Assembly (NCBI RefSeq): GCF_002210095.1
Contig: NZ_AQQR01000008.1
Span: forward strand, 62,001-126,000
Origin: Marinibacterium profundimaris
GTDB lineage: Bacteria > Pseudomonadota > Alphaproteobacteria > Rhodobacterales > Rhodobacteraceae
Direction: 5' to 3'
Length of the DNA: 64,000 bases
In this document: positions 28,346 to 38,119 of the stretch, piece by piece
How the letters are laid out: each line of letters starts with the position of its first letter
How positions within the stretch are numbered: the stretch's first letter is position 1
The notes under the pieces: model-generated
What the model saw: the letters and a program-made list of their open reading frames with translations, nothing else
Databases searched by the model: none
Told to the model about the DNA's origin: nothing
Program-made: the position numbers and the translations under genes

Positions 28346-29275
28346 ATGTCATTCCTGCGACTGAGGCCCCACCGCGGTCTGACACGCGGTCTTGTGGCCG
28401 GCCTTGCGGCACTGGCGGTCGCGACCGGCCCGGCGCTGGCCGACGGCGACCGGATGAAAGTGGTCACCACCTTCACCGTCCTGGCCGACATGGCGCGCAA
28501 CGTGGCGGGGGAGGCCGCCGAGGTCGTCTCGGTCACCAAGCCCGGCGCCGAGATCCACGGCTATGAACCCACCCCGCGCGACCTGGTCGGCGCGCAGGAC
28601 GCGGACCTGATCCTGTGGAACGGCATGAACCTGGAACTGTGGTTCGAGCAATTCCTGGCCAACCTGAGCGACGTGCCCTCGGTCACCCTGTCGGACGGGG
28701 TGGCGCCCATCCCGATCGCCGAGGGCGCCTATGAAGGCCTTCCGAACCCCCACGCCTGGATGGGGCTCGACAACGCGCTAATCTATATCGACAATATCGC
28801 AGCGGCCTTCGCCGCGCATGATCCCGACAACGCCGCGACCTACATGCAGAACGCCGAAACCTACAAGGACGAGCTGCGCGCCACGCTCGAACCGCTGCGC
28901 CAGCGCATCGCCGAGGTGCCCGAGGCGCAGCGCTGGCTGGTGACCTGCGAAGGCGCCTTCAGCTATCTTGCGCGCGATTTCGGCATGAAAGAGCTGTATC
29001 TCTGGCCGATGAACGCCGACCGCATGGGAACGCCCCGGCAGGTCCGGACGGTCATCGACGGGGTGCGCGACAACGATATCCCCGTGGTCTTCTGCGAAAG
29101 CACGGTCAACACCGCGCCCGCCGAACAGGTCGCGCGCGAGACCGGCGCGGGCTATGGCGGGGTGCTTTACGTCGACAGCCTGTCCGAGGCGGACGGGCCG
29201 GTGCCCACCTATCTCGACCTGCTCAGGGTCACCTCCGAGACCATCGCAGACGGGCTCGAAACCGCAAAACAGTAA
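28346..29275 (+). CDS. sitA: Mn/Fe ABC transporter periplasmic binding protein SitA
   Basis: 309 residues with a signal peptide ending near ALADG (residue 33). Cluster A-I ligands are visible: His71 in EIHGYEPTP, His136 in NPHAW, Glu202 in CEGAFSYLA and Asp277 in YVDSLS. Two His, one Glu and one Asp is the Mn2+/Fe2+ set, and there is no His-rich loop as in the zinc protein ZnuA. It is the first gene of a four-gene operon. Confidence 0.92.
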   Translation: MSFLRLRPHRGLTRGLVAGLAALAVATGPALADGDRMKVVTTFTVLADMARNVAGEAAEVVSVTKPGAEIHGYEPTPRDLVGAQDADLILWNGMNLELWFEQFLANLSDVPSVTLSDGVAPIPIAEGAYEGLPNPHAWMGLDNALIYIDNIAAAFAAHDPDNAATYMQNAETYKDELRATLEPLRQRIAEVPEAQRWLVTCEGAFSYLARDFGMKELYLWPMNADRMGTPRQVRTVIDGVRDNDIPVVFCESTVNTAPAEQVARETGAGYGGVLYVDSLSEADGPVPTYLDLLRVTSETIADGLETAKQ

Positions 29276-29342
29276 CGCAAGACCAAGCACCGCCGGCTGC
29301 CCCGGTCGGGGCCGCCGCGGCCCCATCCGGAAAGACAGCCAT

Positions 29343-30245
29343 ATGACACCCGACAGCTACATCCCCCTCGGCCCCGAGGTCCGCACGACGGACCCGGGCG
29401 GCGGCATTGCCGCGCGGGATGTCACCGTCACCTACCGCAACGGCATGACCGCCCTGCGCGACGCCACCTTCGAGATCCCGCGCGGCACCGTGACCGCGCT
29501 GGTCGGCGTCAACGGTGCCGGCAAATCCACCCTCTTCAAGGCGATCATGGGCTTCGTGCCCCTCGGCAAGGGCGAGATCCGGCTGCTGGGGATGAGTGTG
29601 AAGGAGGCGCTGCGCAAGAGCCTTGTCGCCTACGTCCCGCAATCCGAGGAGCTCGACTGGTCCTTCCCGGTGCTGGTGGAGGACGTGGTGATGATGGGCC
29701 GCTACGGACACATGGGGTTCCTGCGCCGGGCGCGCGCCGCCGATCACGAGGCGGTCGACGCGGCGCTGGCCCGGGTCAACATGGCCGACTACCGCCACCG
29801 CCAGATCGGAGAGCTGTCGGGCGGGCAGAAGAAGCGCGTCTTCCTCGCCCGGGCGCTGGCGCAGGAGGGTCAGGTGATCCTGCTGGACGAACCCTTCACC
29901 GGTGTCGACGTGAAGACCGAAGAGCAGATCATCGCGCTGCTGCGCGAGCTGCGCGACGAGGGGCGGGTGATGCTGGTCTCGACCCACAACCTTGGCACCG
30001 TGCCGGAGTTCTGCGACCGGACGATCCTCGTGAAGGGCACCGTGCTGGGCTATGGCCCGACCGAGACGACCTTCACCCACGAGAACCTCGCCCGCGCCTT
30101 CGGCGGCGTTCTGCGGCAGTTCACCCTGTCGGGCACCGACCTGCATGACGACGACGACGCGCGCCGGGTGTCGATCCTGACCGACGACGAACGCCCCTTC
30201 GTGCAATACGGCGTCGACAGCAGCGAGCCGGAGGAGAAGCCGTGA
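29343..30245 (+). CDS. sitB: Mn/Fe ABC transporter ATPase SitB
   Basis: 300 residues from the ATG at 29343. Walker A GVNGAGKST, signature LSGGQKKRVFLARAL, Walker B VILLDEPFTGVD and switch VSTHN are intact. A 30-residue N-terminal and an acidic C-terminal extension (DLHDDDDARR) go beyond the core. The stop overlaps the GTG of the next gene (GTGA at 30242). Confidence 0.92.
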   Translation: MTPDSYIPLGPEVRTTDPGGGIAARDVTVTYRNGMTALRDATFEIPRGTVTALVGVNGAGKSTLFKAIMGFVPLGKGEIRLLGMSVKEALRKSLVAYVPQSEELDWSFPVLVEDVVMMGRYGHMGFLRRARAADHEAVDAALARVNMADYRHRQIGELSGGQKKRVFLARALAQEGQVILLDEPFTGVDVKTEEQIIALLRELRDEGRVMLVSTHNLGTVPEFCDRTILVKGTVLGYGPTETTFTHENLARAFGGVLRQFTLSGTDLHDDDDARRVSILTDDERPFVQYGVDSSEPEEKP

Positions 30246-31099
30246 GCCCGCTGCTGGAGCCCTTCGGCTACGGCTACATGGTCAATGCCATGTGGGTCTC
30301 GGCCCTTGTCGGGGCGGTCTGTGCCTTCCTGTCGTGCTACCTGATGCTCAAGGGCTGGTCCCTGATTGGCGATGCGCTGTCGCATTCCGTGGTGCCGGGC
30401 GTGGCCGGGGCCTACATGCTGGGGCTGCCGTTTGCGCTGGGCGCCTTCCTGTCGGGCGGGCTGGCGGCGGCGGCGATGCTGTTCCTGTCGGACCGGTCGG
30501 GGCTGAAGGTGGACGTGGTGATCGGGCTGATCTTCACCTCGTTCTTCGGGCTGGGTCTGTTCATGGCCTCGGTCAACCCGATGGCGGTGTCGATCCAGAC
30601 GATCACCATGGGCAATATCCTGGCGATTTCGCCGACGGATACGCTGCAGCTGGCGGTCATCGGCTTCGTCTCGCTCGCCGTGCTGCTTCTGAAATGGAAA
30701 GACCTGCTGGTGGTCTTCTTCGACGAGAACCACGCGCGCTCGATCGGGCTGCGGCCCGACCTGCTCAAGGGGATCTTTTTCGTGCTGCTGTCGGCCTGCG
30801 TGGTGGCGGCGATGCAGACGGTGGGGGCCTTCCTGGTGATCGCCATGGTGGTGACACCGGGCGCCACGGCCTACCTGCTCTGCGACCGCTTCCCGCGGCT
30901 GATCGTGACGGCGGTGGCCATCGGCACCTGCACCAGCTTCTCGGGCGCCTACATCAGCTATTTCCTCGATGGCGCGACCGGAGGGGTCATCGTGGTGCTG
31001 CAGACGCTGATCTTCCTTGTCACCTTCATCCTGGCGCCCAAGCACGGTCTGCTGGCGCATCGCCGCCGCGTGGCCGAGGCCCTGAGGGAGGGCGCGTGA
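30242..31099 (+). CDS. sitC: Mn/Fe ABC transporter permease SitC
   Basis: 285 residues, ABC-3 family permease with about eight helices. It contains KGWSLIGDALSHSVVPGVAG, the conserved ABC-3 segment. It starts at GTG, translationally coupled to sitB. A second, paralogous permease follows, as is normal for sitCD. Confidence 0.9.
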   Translation: MSPLLEPFGYGYMVNAMWVSALVGAVCAFLSCYLMLKGWSLIGDALSHSVVPGVAGAYMLGLPFALGAFLSGGLAAAAMLFLSDRSGLKVDVVIGLIFTSFFGLGLFMASVNPMAVSIQTITMGNILAISPTDTLQLAVIGFVSLAVLLLKWKDLLVVFFDENHARSIGLRPDLLKGIFFVLLSACVVAAMQTVGAFLVIAMVVTPGATAYLLCDRFPRLIVTAVAIGTCTSFSGAYISYFLDGATGGVIVVLQTLIFLVTFILAPKHGLLAHRRRVAEALREGA

Positions 31100-31932
31100 T
31101 GGCCGAAACATTGCTGATGCCGTTTCAGTTTCCCTTCATGCAGAACGCCTTCCTGATCGCGCTGATCGTGTCGGTGCCGACGGCGCTGCTGTCGTGTTTC
31201 CTGGTGCTGAAGGGCTGGGCGTTGATGGGCGACGCGGTCAGCCATGCCGTGCTGCCGGGGATCGTGCTGGCCTATGTGCTGGGCTGGCCGCTGATCGTGG
31301 GCGCCTTTGCCGCGGGCATGCTGACTGCGGTGGCGACCGGCTATCTCAGTGACAACAGCCGGGTAAAGCAGGACACGGTGATGGGCGTGGTGTTTTCCGG
31401 CATGTTCGGGCTGGGCATCGTGATCTTCGTGGCGATCCGCACCAATGTGCATCTCGACCACATCCTCTTCGGCAACATGCTGGGCGTGGGGCCGCAGGAC
31501 CTGTGGACCGCCGGATCCATCGGGCTGGTGGTGTCGGTGGCGCTGCTGCTGAAATGGCGCGACCTGATGCTGCATGCCTTCGACCCGATCCAGGCGCGCG
31601 CCGCGGGGCTGCGGGTCGGTGTGCTGCACTATGGCTTGCTGACCATCCTGTCGCTGACCATCGTCGCGACGCTCTCGGCGACCGGGCTGATCCTTGCCGT
31701 CGGCCTGCTGATCGCGCCGGGGGCGATTGCCTTCCTGCTGGTGCGCAGCTTCGGCCACATGCTGGTGGTCGCGGTGGCGGCCTGCATGGTCGGGATGCTG
31801 GGGGGCGTCTACCTGAGCTTCTTCCTCGACAGCGCGCCGGCGCCGACGATCGTGCTGATCCTCACCGCGATCTTCCTGGTGGCCTTCGTCCGCCGGCAGG
31901 TCCTGACGCGGCGCGTCTCGGCCACGGCCTGA
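31099..31932 (+). CDS. sitD: Mn/Fe ABC transporter permease SitD
   Basis: 277 residues, paralogue of SitC: KGWALMGDAVSHAVLPGIVL corresponds to the same segment. The ATG overlaps the sitC stop (TGATG at 31097-31101). A longer open frame upstream only shadows sitC. No clear terminator follows within 40 bases. Confidence 0.9.
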   Translation: MAETLLMPFQFPFMQNAFLIALIVSVPTALLSCFLVLKGWALMGDAVSHAVLPGIVLAYVLGWPLIVGAFAAGMLTAVATGYLSDNSRVKQDTVMGVVFSGMFGLGIVIFVAIRTNVHLDHILFGNMLGVGPQDLWTAGSIGLVVSVALLLKWRDLMLHAFDPIQARAAGLRVGVLHYGLLTILSLTIVATLSATGLILAVGLLIAPGAIAFLLVRSFGHMLVVAVAACMVGMLGGVYLSFFLDSAPAPTIVLILTAIFLVAFVRRQVLTRRVSATA

Positions 31933-32079
31933 GGGGATCGCGTTCAGGGGGACTTATTGTGCAATCGGGTGTGGCATCAGTGCTCCTTATCGCCGCAGCC
32001 CGCGGAAAGCCACGAGAATCCTTTGATCTTTCCGTATGCATCGGTCTACAACCAAGGTGCGGGACGACAGAAAACCCGC

Positions 32080-32240
32080 AAACGACCGCCACGGGAGAAC
32101 CAGCCAAGCTGGTGCCGAAGGAGCAAACGCCCCGGAAACTCTCAGGCCGCAGGACCGTGGTGGTCGAAATGACTCTGGAGAGTGATGCCCCGTGCATCCG
32201 CCGAAGGGATAACGATCTCAGGCATCAGGACAGAGGGGGC
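32080..32240 (+). ncRNA. Tandem glycine riboswitch
   Basis: Two aptamers in series upstream of gcvT. Aptamer 1 has a 12-bp P1, CGACCGCCACGG (32082-32093) with CCGTGGTGGTCG (32154-32165, one G-U), and the conserved blocks GCCGAAGGAGCAA and AACTCTCAGG. A short linker leads to aptamer 2, which opens ACTCTGGAGAG (32171), has CCGAAGGG-TAACGATCTCAGGC, and closes with CAGGACAGAGGGG. Glycine binding should turn on the cleavage operon. The stretch 32241-32325 before the gcvT start would hold the expression platform. The preceding 31933-32079 holds no gene and presumably the promoter. Confidence 0.95.
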
Positions 32241-32325
32241 ATCACGCGCGCCGGGGTGGCGCGCATGGTGCCGTGTGACGCAATCCCGTGTCATCGGCTG
32301 AATGGACGAAAGACAGGGGGTGAAG

Positions 32326-33471
32326 GTGTCAGACCTCTCACGGACGCCGCTATACGATCTGCACGTGGAACTGGGGGCCAAGATGGTCCCCTTCGCGGGC
32401 TACGAGATGCCGGTGCAGTACAAGCTTGGCGTGATGAAGGAACACCTTCACACGCGCGACAAGGCCGGGCTGTTCGATGTCAGCCACATGGGCCAGGTCA
32501 TCGTGACCGGCACGGATTACGCCGCCGCCGCCGCCGCGCTGGAAACGCTGATCCCGGTGAACATCGCCGGGCTGGGCGAGAACCGGCAGCGCTACGGGCT
32601 GTTCACCACGCCCGAGGGCGGCATCAGTGACGACCTGATGCTGACCAACCGGGGCGATCACGTCTTCCTGGTGGTCAACGCCGCCTGCAAGGAGGCCGAC
32701 ATTGCCCACCTGAAGACGCTGGAACCCGCTGTCACGGTGACCCCGATCACCGACCGCGCGCTGATCGCCCTGCAGGGCCCGGCGTCGGAGGAGGTGCTGG
32801 CCGCGCTCGACCCGAAGGCCGCCGACATGGCCTTCATGGATGTCGCCACGCTGACCCTCGATGGAGCGGAGTGCTGGGTCTCGCGCTCGGGCTATACCGG
32901 CGAGGACGGCTACGAGATCTCGGTCCCCGAGGCCGCGGCCGAGGCGCTGGCGCGCAAGCTGCTGGCGCATGACGCGGTGGAGCCCATCGGGCTCGGCGCG
33001 CGGGATTCGCTGCGGCTTGAGGCGGGGCTCTGCCTTTATGGGCACGACATCGACACCGAAACCACCCCGGCCGAGGCCGCGCTGAGCTGGGCGATCCAGA
33101 CGGTGCGGCGCATCGGCGGCGCGCGCGAAGGCGGCTTTCCGGGGGATGAAACCATCCTCGCCCAGCTCGAGACCGGCGCCGGCAAGACCCGCGTGGGCCT
33201 GCGCCCCGAGGGCCGCGCGCCGATGCGCGAAGGCGTCCCGCTCTTCGCGGCCGAAGAGGGGGGCGACCCTATCGGCCAGATCACGTCCGGCGGCTTCGGC
33301 CCCTCTGTCGAGGGCCCCGTCGCCATGGGCTACCTGCCCACCGAACTCACTGCCGAAGGCACCACCGTTTTCGGCGAATTGCGCGGACGCAGGGTTCCGG
33401 TCACGGTGACCGCACTCCCCTTCGTCCCCGCCCGTTTCAAACGCAAACCAGCAAAGGTCCAGCAGGCATGA
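32326..33471 (+). CDS. gcvT: Glycine cleavage system T protein (aminomethyltransferase)
   Basis: 381 residues from the GTG at 32326, chosen because [20 protein letters not shown] matches the family start and AGGGGGTGAAG lies just upstream; an ATG at 32302 would add eight residues. It moves the methylene group from the lipoyl arm of GcvH to tetrahydrofolate, releasing ammonia. [14 protein letters not shown] and [17 protein letters not shown] are T-protein signatures. It overlaps gcvH by ATGA (33468). Confidence 0.93.
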   Translation: MSDLSRTPLYDLHVELGAKMVPFAGYEMPVQYKLGVMKEHLHTRDKAGLFDVSHMGQVIVTGTDYAAAAAALETLIPVNIAGLGENRQRYGLFTTPEGGISDDLMLTNRGDHVFLVVNAACKEADIAHLKTLEPAVTVTPITDRALIALQGPASEEVLAALDPKAADMAFMDVATLTLDGAECWVSRSGYTGEDGYEISVPEAAAEALARKLLAHDAVEPIGLGARDSLRLEAGLCLYGHDIDTETTPAEAALSWAIQTVRRIGGAREGGFPGDETILAQLETGAGKTRVGLRPEGRAPMREGVPLFAAEEGGDPIGQITSGGFGPSVEGPVAMGYLPTELTAEGTTVFGELRGRRVPVTVTALPFVPARFKRKPAKVQQA

Positions 33472-33827
33472 AATTCACCGAAGAACACGAATGGCTCCGG
33501 CCTGAAGGCGATATCGTCGTTGTCGGCATCACCGAGCACGCAACCGAGCAGCTTGGCGATTTGGTCTTCGTCGAACTGCCCGAGGTCGGCAGCACTGTCG
33601 CCAAGGATGACGAGATCGTGGTGATCGAAAGCGTCAAGGCCGCCTCCGACATCTGCGCGCCGATCGACGGCGAGATCGTCGAGATCAACGAGACCCTCGT
33701 CGACAACCCGGCGCTGGCCAACGAGGACCCGCTGGGCGACGGCTGGTTCTTCAAGATCCGTCCGGCGGATGCAAGCCAGATGGACGGCTACATGGACGAA
33801 GCGGCCTACAAGGCCATGATCGAGTGA
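33468..33827 (+). CDS. gcvH: Glycine cleavage system H protein
   Basis: 119 residues, normal length. The lipoylation site is Lys57 in [10 protein letters not shown]. It shuttles the aminomethyl group between GcvP and GcvT and hydrogen to the shared L protein, which is not encoded here. Confidence 0.95.
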   Translation: MKFTEEHEWLRPEGDIVVVGITEHATEQLGDLVFVELPEVGSTVAKDDEIVVIESVKAASDICAPIDGEIVEINETLVDNPALANEDPLGDGWFFKIRPADASQMDGYMDEAAYKAMIE

Positions 33828-33841
33828 CGGAGCCCTCCGCG

Positions 33842-36685
33842 ATGTCTTTCAAACCAACCGACTACCTGCCCTACGATTTCGCCAATCGGCGCCATATCGG
33901 CCCGTCGCCCAAGGAGATGGCCGAGATGCTGTCGACCGTGGGCGCCGCCGACCTGGACACGCTGATCGACGAGACCGTGCCCAAGGGCATCCGCCAGGCC
34001 GCGCCGCTGGATTTCGGGAAACCGAAATCCGAGCGCGAGCTGCTGCACCACATGCGCGAGACGGCGGCGAAGAACAAGGTTCTGACCTCGCTCATCGGCA
34101 TGGGCTACTACGGCACGGTCACGCCCCCGGCGATCCAGCGCAACATCCTGGAAAACCCGGCCTGGTACACCGCCTACACGCCCTATCAGCCCGAGATTGC
34201 GCAAGGTCGGCTCGAGGCGCTGCTGAACTACCAGACGATGGTGTCCGACCTGACCGGGCTCGAGATCGCCAATGCCTCGCTGCTGGACGAAGCCACGGCC
34301 TGCGCCGAGGCGATGACCATGGCGCAGCGCATCGCCAAGTCGAAGGCCAAGGCGTTCTTCATCGACGAGAACTGCCATCCGCAGAACATCTCGGTTATGA
34401 AGACCCGGGCCGAACCGCTGGGGATCGAGGTGATCGTGGGCCCCGCCGACGACCTGGACCCCGAGGCCGTGTTTGGCGCGATCTTCCAGTATCCCGGCAC
34501 CTACGGCCACCTGCGCGATTTCACGCCGGAAATGGCCGCGTTGCACGGCGCGCAGGCGGTCGGCATCGTCTCCGCCGACATCATGGCGCTGACGCTGCTG
34601 AAGGAGCCGGGCGCGATGGGCGCCGATATCGCCGTGGGCTCGACCCAGCGCTTCGGCGTGCCGGTGGGCTATGGCGGGCCGCATGCGGCCTACATGGCGA
34701 CGCATGAGAAGAACGCGCGCTCGATGCCGGGCCGCATCGTCGGCGTCTCGGTCGACAGCCACGGCAACCGCGCCTACCGCCTGTCGCTTCAGACGCGCGA
34801 ACAGCATATCCGCCGGGAAAAGGCCACGTCGAACGTCTGCACCGCGCAGGCGCTGCTGGCGGTCATGGCGGGGTTCTACGCGGTCTTCCATGGTCCCGAG
34901 GGGCTCAAGGCCATCGCCCAGCGGATCCACCGCAAGACGGTGCGGCTGGCGCGCGGGCTGGAGGAGAAGGGCTTCAAGGTCGAGCCCGAGAACTTCTTCG
35001 ACACCTTCACCGTGGATGTCGGGCCGCTGCAGGAAGCGGTGATGAAATCCGCCGTGGACGAAGGCATCAACCTGCGCCGGGTCGGCAGCACCAAGGTCGG
35101 CATCTCGCTGGATGAACGGACCCGGCCCGAGACCCTGAAGCAGGTCTGGCGCGCCTTCGGCATCACCGACCGCGACCCGGGCGTGACCGCCGAGTACCGC
35201 ATGCCCGATCCGCTGCTGCGCACCTCGGATTACCTGACCCACCCGATCTTCCACATGAACCGGGCCGAGACCGAGATGATGCGCTACATGCGCCGCCTCT
35301 CGGACCGCGACCTGGCGCTGGACCGCGCGATGATCCCGCTGGGCTCCTGCACCATGAAGCTGAACGCCGCGGCCGAGATGATGCCGATCAGCTGGGGCGA
35401 GTTCTCGTTGCTCCATCCTTATGTCCCTGCCGATCAGGCGCTGGGCTACAGGGAGATGATCGACGATCTGTCCAGCAAGCTCTGCGACATCACCGGCTAC
35501 GACGATTTCTCCATGCAGCCGAATTCCGGTGCGCAGGGGGAATATGCCGGTCTGCTGACCATCGCGGGCTACCATAGGGCCAACGGGGAAGGGCACCGCA
35601 ACGTCTGCCTGATCCCGATGTCCGCGCACGGGACCAACCCGGCCTCGGCGCATATGGTCGGCTGGAAGGTCGTGCCGGTGAAATCGGCGGACAACGGCGA
35701 CATCGACCTCGACGACTTCCGCGCCAAGGCCGAAAAGCATGCCGCCGAGCTTGCCGGCTGCATGATCACCTATCCCTCGACCCACGGCGTGTTCGAGGAG
35801 ACGGTGACCGAGGTCTGCAAGATCGTCCATGAGCATGGCGGGCAGGTCTATATCGACGGGGCCAACATGAACGCCATGGTGGGCCTCTCGCGGCCCGGCG
35901 ACCTGGGCGGCGATGTCAGCCACCTGAACCTGCACAAGACCTTCTGCATCCCGCATGGCGGCGGCGGTCCCGGCATGGGGCCGATCGGCGTCAAAGCGCA
36001 TCTGGTCCCGCATCTGCCCGGCGATCCGGTCAGCGGCGACGGTGCGGTCTCGGCGGCGCCCTTCGGCTCACCCTCGCTGTTGCCGATCTCCTGGGCCTAT
36101 TGCCTGATGATGGGCGGCGAAGGCCTGACCCAGGCGACGCGGGTGGCGATCCTGAACGCCAACTACGTGGCCAAGCGGCTCGAGGGCGCCTACGACGTGC
36201 TCTACAAGGGGCCGACGGGGCGGGTGGCGCATGAATGCATCCTCGATACCCGGCCCTTCGCGACCTCGGCCCATGTCACCGTGGACGACATCGCCAAGCG
36301 GCTGATGGATTGCGGCTTTCACGCGCCGACGATGAGCTGGCCGGTCTCCGGCACGCTGATGATCGAGCCCACCGAGTCCGAGACCAAGGCCGAGCTGGAC
36401 CGCTTCTGCGACGCCATGCTGGCGATCCGGGAGGAGATCGCGCAGATCGAGAAGGGCGAGATCGACGCGGAGAACAACCCGCTGAAGAACGCGCCCCACA
36501 CGATGGAGGACCTCGTGAAGGAATGGGATCGCCCCTATTCGCGCGAGACCGGGTGCTTCCCGCCGGGCGCCTTCCGGGTCGACAAGTACTGGCCGCCGGT
36601 CAACCGCGTCGACAACGTCTGGGGCGACCGGAACCTGACCTGCACCTGCCCGCCGATGGCGGATTACGCCGAAGCGGCGGAATAG
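33842..36685 (+). CDS. gcvP: Glycine dehydrogenase (decarboxylating), P protein
   Basis: 947 residues, the single-chain form. Start ATG 33842 ([20 protein letters not shown]) is preferred to an upstream GTG at 33824. The PLP lysine is about residue 699 in [18 protein letters not shown]. It decarboxylates glycine and loads the aminomethyl group onto GcvH. Last gene of the riboswitch-controlled gcvTHP operon, closed by a strong terminator. Confidence 0.95.
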   Translation: MSFKPTDYLPYDFANRRHIGPSPKEMAEMLSTVGAADLDTLIDETVPKGIRQAAPLDFGKPKSERELLHHMRETAAKNKVLTSLIGMGYYGTVTPPAIQRNILENPAWYTAYTPYQPEIAQGRLEALLNYQTMVSDLTGLEIANASLLDEATACAEAMTMAQRIAKSKAKAFFIDENCHPQNISVMKTRAEPLGIEVIVGPADDLDPEAVFGAIFQYPGTYGHLRDFTPEMAALHGAQAVGIVSADIMALTLLKEPGAMGADIAVGSTQRFGVPVGYGGPHAAYMATHEKNARSMPGRIVGVSVDSHGNRAYRLSLQTREQHIRREKATSNVCTAQALLAVMAGFYAVFHGPEGLKAIAQRIHRKTVRLARGLEEKGFKVEPENFFDTFTVDVGPLQEAVMKSAVDEGINLRRVGSTKVGISLDERTRPETLKQVWRAFGITDRDPGVTAEYRMPDPLLRTSDYLTHPIFHMNRAETEMMRYMRRLSDRDLALDRAMIPLGSCTMKLNAAAEMMPISWGEFSLLHPYVPADQALGYREMIDDLSSKLCDITGYDDFSMQPNSGAQGEYAGLLTIAGYHRANGEGHRNVCLIPMSAHGTNPASAHMVGWKVVPVKSADNGDIDLDDFRAKAEKHAAELAGCMITYPSTHGVFEETVTEVCKIVHEHGGQVYIDGANMNAMVGLSRPGDLGGDVSHLNLHKTFCIPHGGGGPGMGPIGVKAHLVPHLPGDPVSGDGAVSAAPFGSPSLLPISWAYCLMMGGEGLTQATRVAILNANYVAKRLEGAYDVLYKGPTGRVAHECILDTRPFATSAHVTVDDIAKRLMDCGFHAPTMSWPVSGTLMIEPTESETKAELDRFCDAMLAIREEIAQIEKGEIDAENNPLKNAPHTMEDLVKEWDRPYSRETGCFPPGAFRVDKYWPPVNRVDNVWGDRNLTCTCPPMADYAEAAE

Positions 36686-36705
36686 GGCGACACGCCCGGA
36701 ACCAG

Positions 36706-36732
36706 CGGGGGCCCTGTCACGGGCCCCCGTTT
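36706..36732 (+). terminator. Rho-independent terminator of gcvTHP
   Basis: Perfect 9-bp stem CGGGGGCCC (36706-36714) with GGGCCCCCG (36721-36729), 6-base loop, followed by TTT. Confidence 0.85.
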
Positions 36733-36991
36733 CGGTCTGCGCGCCTGGCCGAGACGTTGCACGGGACGGGTGCCACCTGTCCTCCTGGGCACCGGCCCGG
36801 CTCGCGGCTTTTTCATGTCACACGACAATTTGACCCCGGGACCTTACGTTAGGGCGGGCAAAAACCCGCTGCGCCGGGTTTCGTCTGTGGGAGCCGCCGA
36901 AAAGGAGTGCTAGGTCCACGGTCCGAACCGGCAGGCGATGCGAATCGCCTGCCGGTTTCCCGTTTCCATTGCCTCGATACCGGAATTTCAG
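36733..36991 (+). promoter_or_regulatory. Leader of the cyclase gene with a GNRA-capped hairpin
   Basis: Upstream region of the cyclase gene. It contains a perfect 14-bp stem AACCGGCAGGCGAT / ATCGCCTGCCGGTT at 36926-36957 with loop GCGA, a GNRA tetraloop, followed by TTCCCGTTT. It could terminate or attenuate a transcript starting near 36850, or be the 3' end of a small RNA. TTGACC at 36830 is a possible -35 without a clear -10. Confidence 0.55.
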
Positions 36992-37759
36992 ATGAAGATC
37001 GTCGATTTGTCGAAGACCATCGTGGACAACCCCGTTGCGCCGGGGTTCCTGCGCGTAAAGATCAAGCCCAAAAGCCGCCGCTTCGCCCGTTTCATGGTGC
37101 GCATGCTGGGCCTCCCGTATCGCCTGATGCCGGACGATTTCGAAGGCTGGGCCGATGACACGATCCGCAAGCTGGGCGTTCACGCGACAACCCATATCGA
37201 CGCGCCGGTGCATTACGGCTCCGTCTCGGAAGGCGAGCCGGCGGCGACGATCGAACAGCTGCCTCTGGAGGCCTGCATCGGGCCCGGCGTGGTGCTGGAC
37301 ATGTCGCAGAAGGAGGAGGGCGATCCGATCAACGTGGCCGATATCGAGGCCGAGCTGGCGCGGACCGGGGCGAGGATCGAACAGGGCACGATCACGCTGA
37401 TCCGCACCGATCGCGACAAGTTCTCGGACGATCCGGAATTCTGGAAATACGGCACCGGGATGAGCGCCGAGGCGACCGAATGGCTCATCGACCGGGGCAG
37501 CCGGGTGATGGGGATCGACCAGTGGGGCTGGGACCTGCCGTTTCACATGCAGATCGCCAGGGCCAAGGCCGAGAACCGCAAGGATCTGTTCTGGGAGGCC
37601 CACCGCGTCGGCATCCGCCGCACCTACTGGCACATGGAACAGCTCACCAACCTCGACAAGCTGCCGCCCTCGGGCTTCACCGTCCACGTGATGCCGCTGA
37701 AGCTGAAGGGCGCCTCGGCCGCGCCGGCCCGTGTGATCGCCATCCTCGACGCGTCGTAG
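36992..37759 (+). CDS. Cyclase-family hydrolase (kynurenine formamidase-like)
   Basis: 255 residues. The metal-binding motif is VHATTHIDAPVHYG, the HxGTHxDxPxH pattern of the cyclase/KynB family (PF04199), with the first Gly replaced by Thr. A cytoplasmic Mn/Zn-dependent amide or lactone hydrolase is likely; the substrate is unknown. No tryptophan-catabolism genes are nearby. The start ATG 36992 is chosen because MKIVDLSKTI is the typical family start and the upstream codons lie in the hairpin. Confidence 0.8.
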   Translation: MKIVDLSKTIVDNPVAPGFLRVKIKPKSRRFARFMVRMLGLPYRLMPDDFEGWADDTIRKLGVHATTHIDAPVHYGSVSEGEPAATIEQLPLEACIGPGVVLDMSQKEEGDPINVADIEAELARTGARIEQGTITLIRTDRDKFSDDPEFWKYGTGMSAEATEWLIDRGSRVMGIDQWGWDLPFHMQIARAKAENRKDLFWEAHRVGIRRTYWHMEQLTNLDKLPPSGFTVHVMPLKLKGASAAPARVIAILDAS

Positions 37760-38119
37760 GCGCGGCGCCGGCGCCCTCGCGGGACCGAACGGCCAGGTGT
37801 CCCGAGGGGCCGGGCCGGGCGTCCGGTGTCCGGGACACCTGGCCGGTCCCTTGCCGCCTGTCATGCCGGTCACGCCTACGACGCGCAGGGCGAAAGGCGG
37901 GTGCAGGATGGAGACGGGCCTCTCACCCGGCCCCGGCGGTCAGGCCACCAGCCCGTCCCGTTCCGCCCGGGCCGCGCGCGCAATGGCGGGGCCGGGTGCG
38001 GGCAGGCCGGGGACCGCATCCGCCGCGTTGTCCCGGGGGCGGACCATTCCGGGGCTTGGACACCTCACGCCGCTGGGATTATGCTTTGCCCACAAGGGGT
38101 CGTGTCACGGAGCGCGCGC
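37760..38119. other. Intergenic region before the K+ channel gene
   Basis: 360 bases. Apart from the inverted repeat (separate entry) it holds only overlapping high-GC frames without support. No promoter is evident. Confidence 0.45.
37781..37850. repeat. Long perfect inverted repeat downstream of the cyclase gene
   Basis: GGCCAGGTGTCCCG (37791-37804) and CGGGACACCTGGCC (37831-37844) are perfect 14-bp arms. Outer arms GGGACC (37781) and GGTCCC (ending 37850) extend the stem past a small bulge. The loop is 26 bases, and there is no T-run. It may be a factor-dependent terminator structure, a protein site or a remnant of a mobile end. Confidence 0.7.

Noticed and set aside
33806-36013. 735-codon minus-strand frame over gcvP
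   Set aside because: Shadow of gcvP, which has all catalytic motifs.
37826-38119. N-terminal extension of the K+ channel
   Set aside because: The extra 98 codons are Arg/Gly/Pro-rich and unlike any channel N-terminus; ATG 38120 leads directly into the S1 region.
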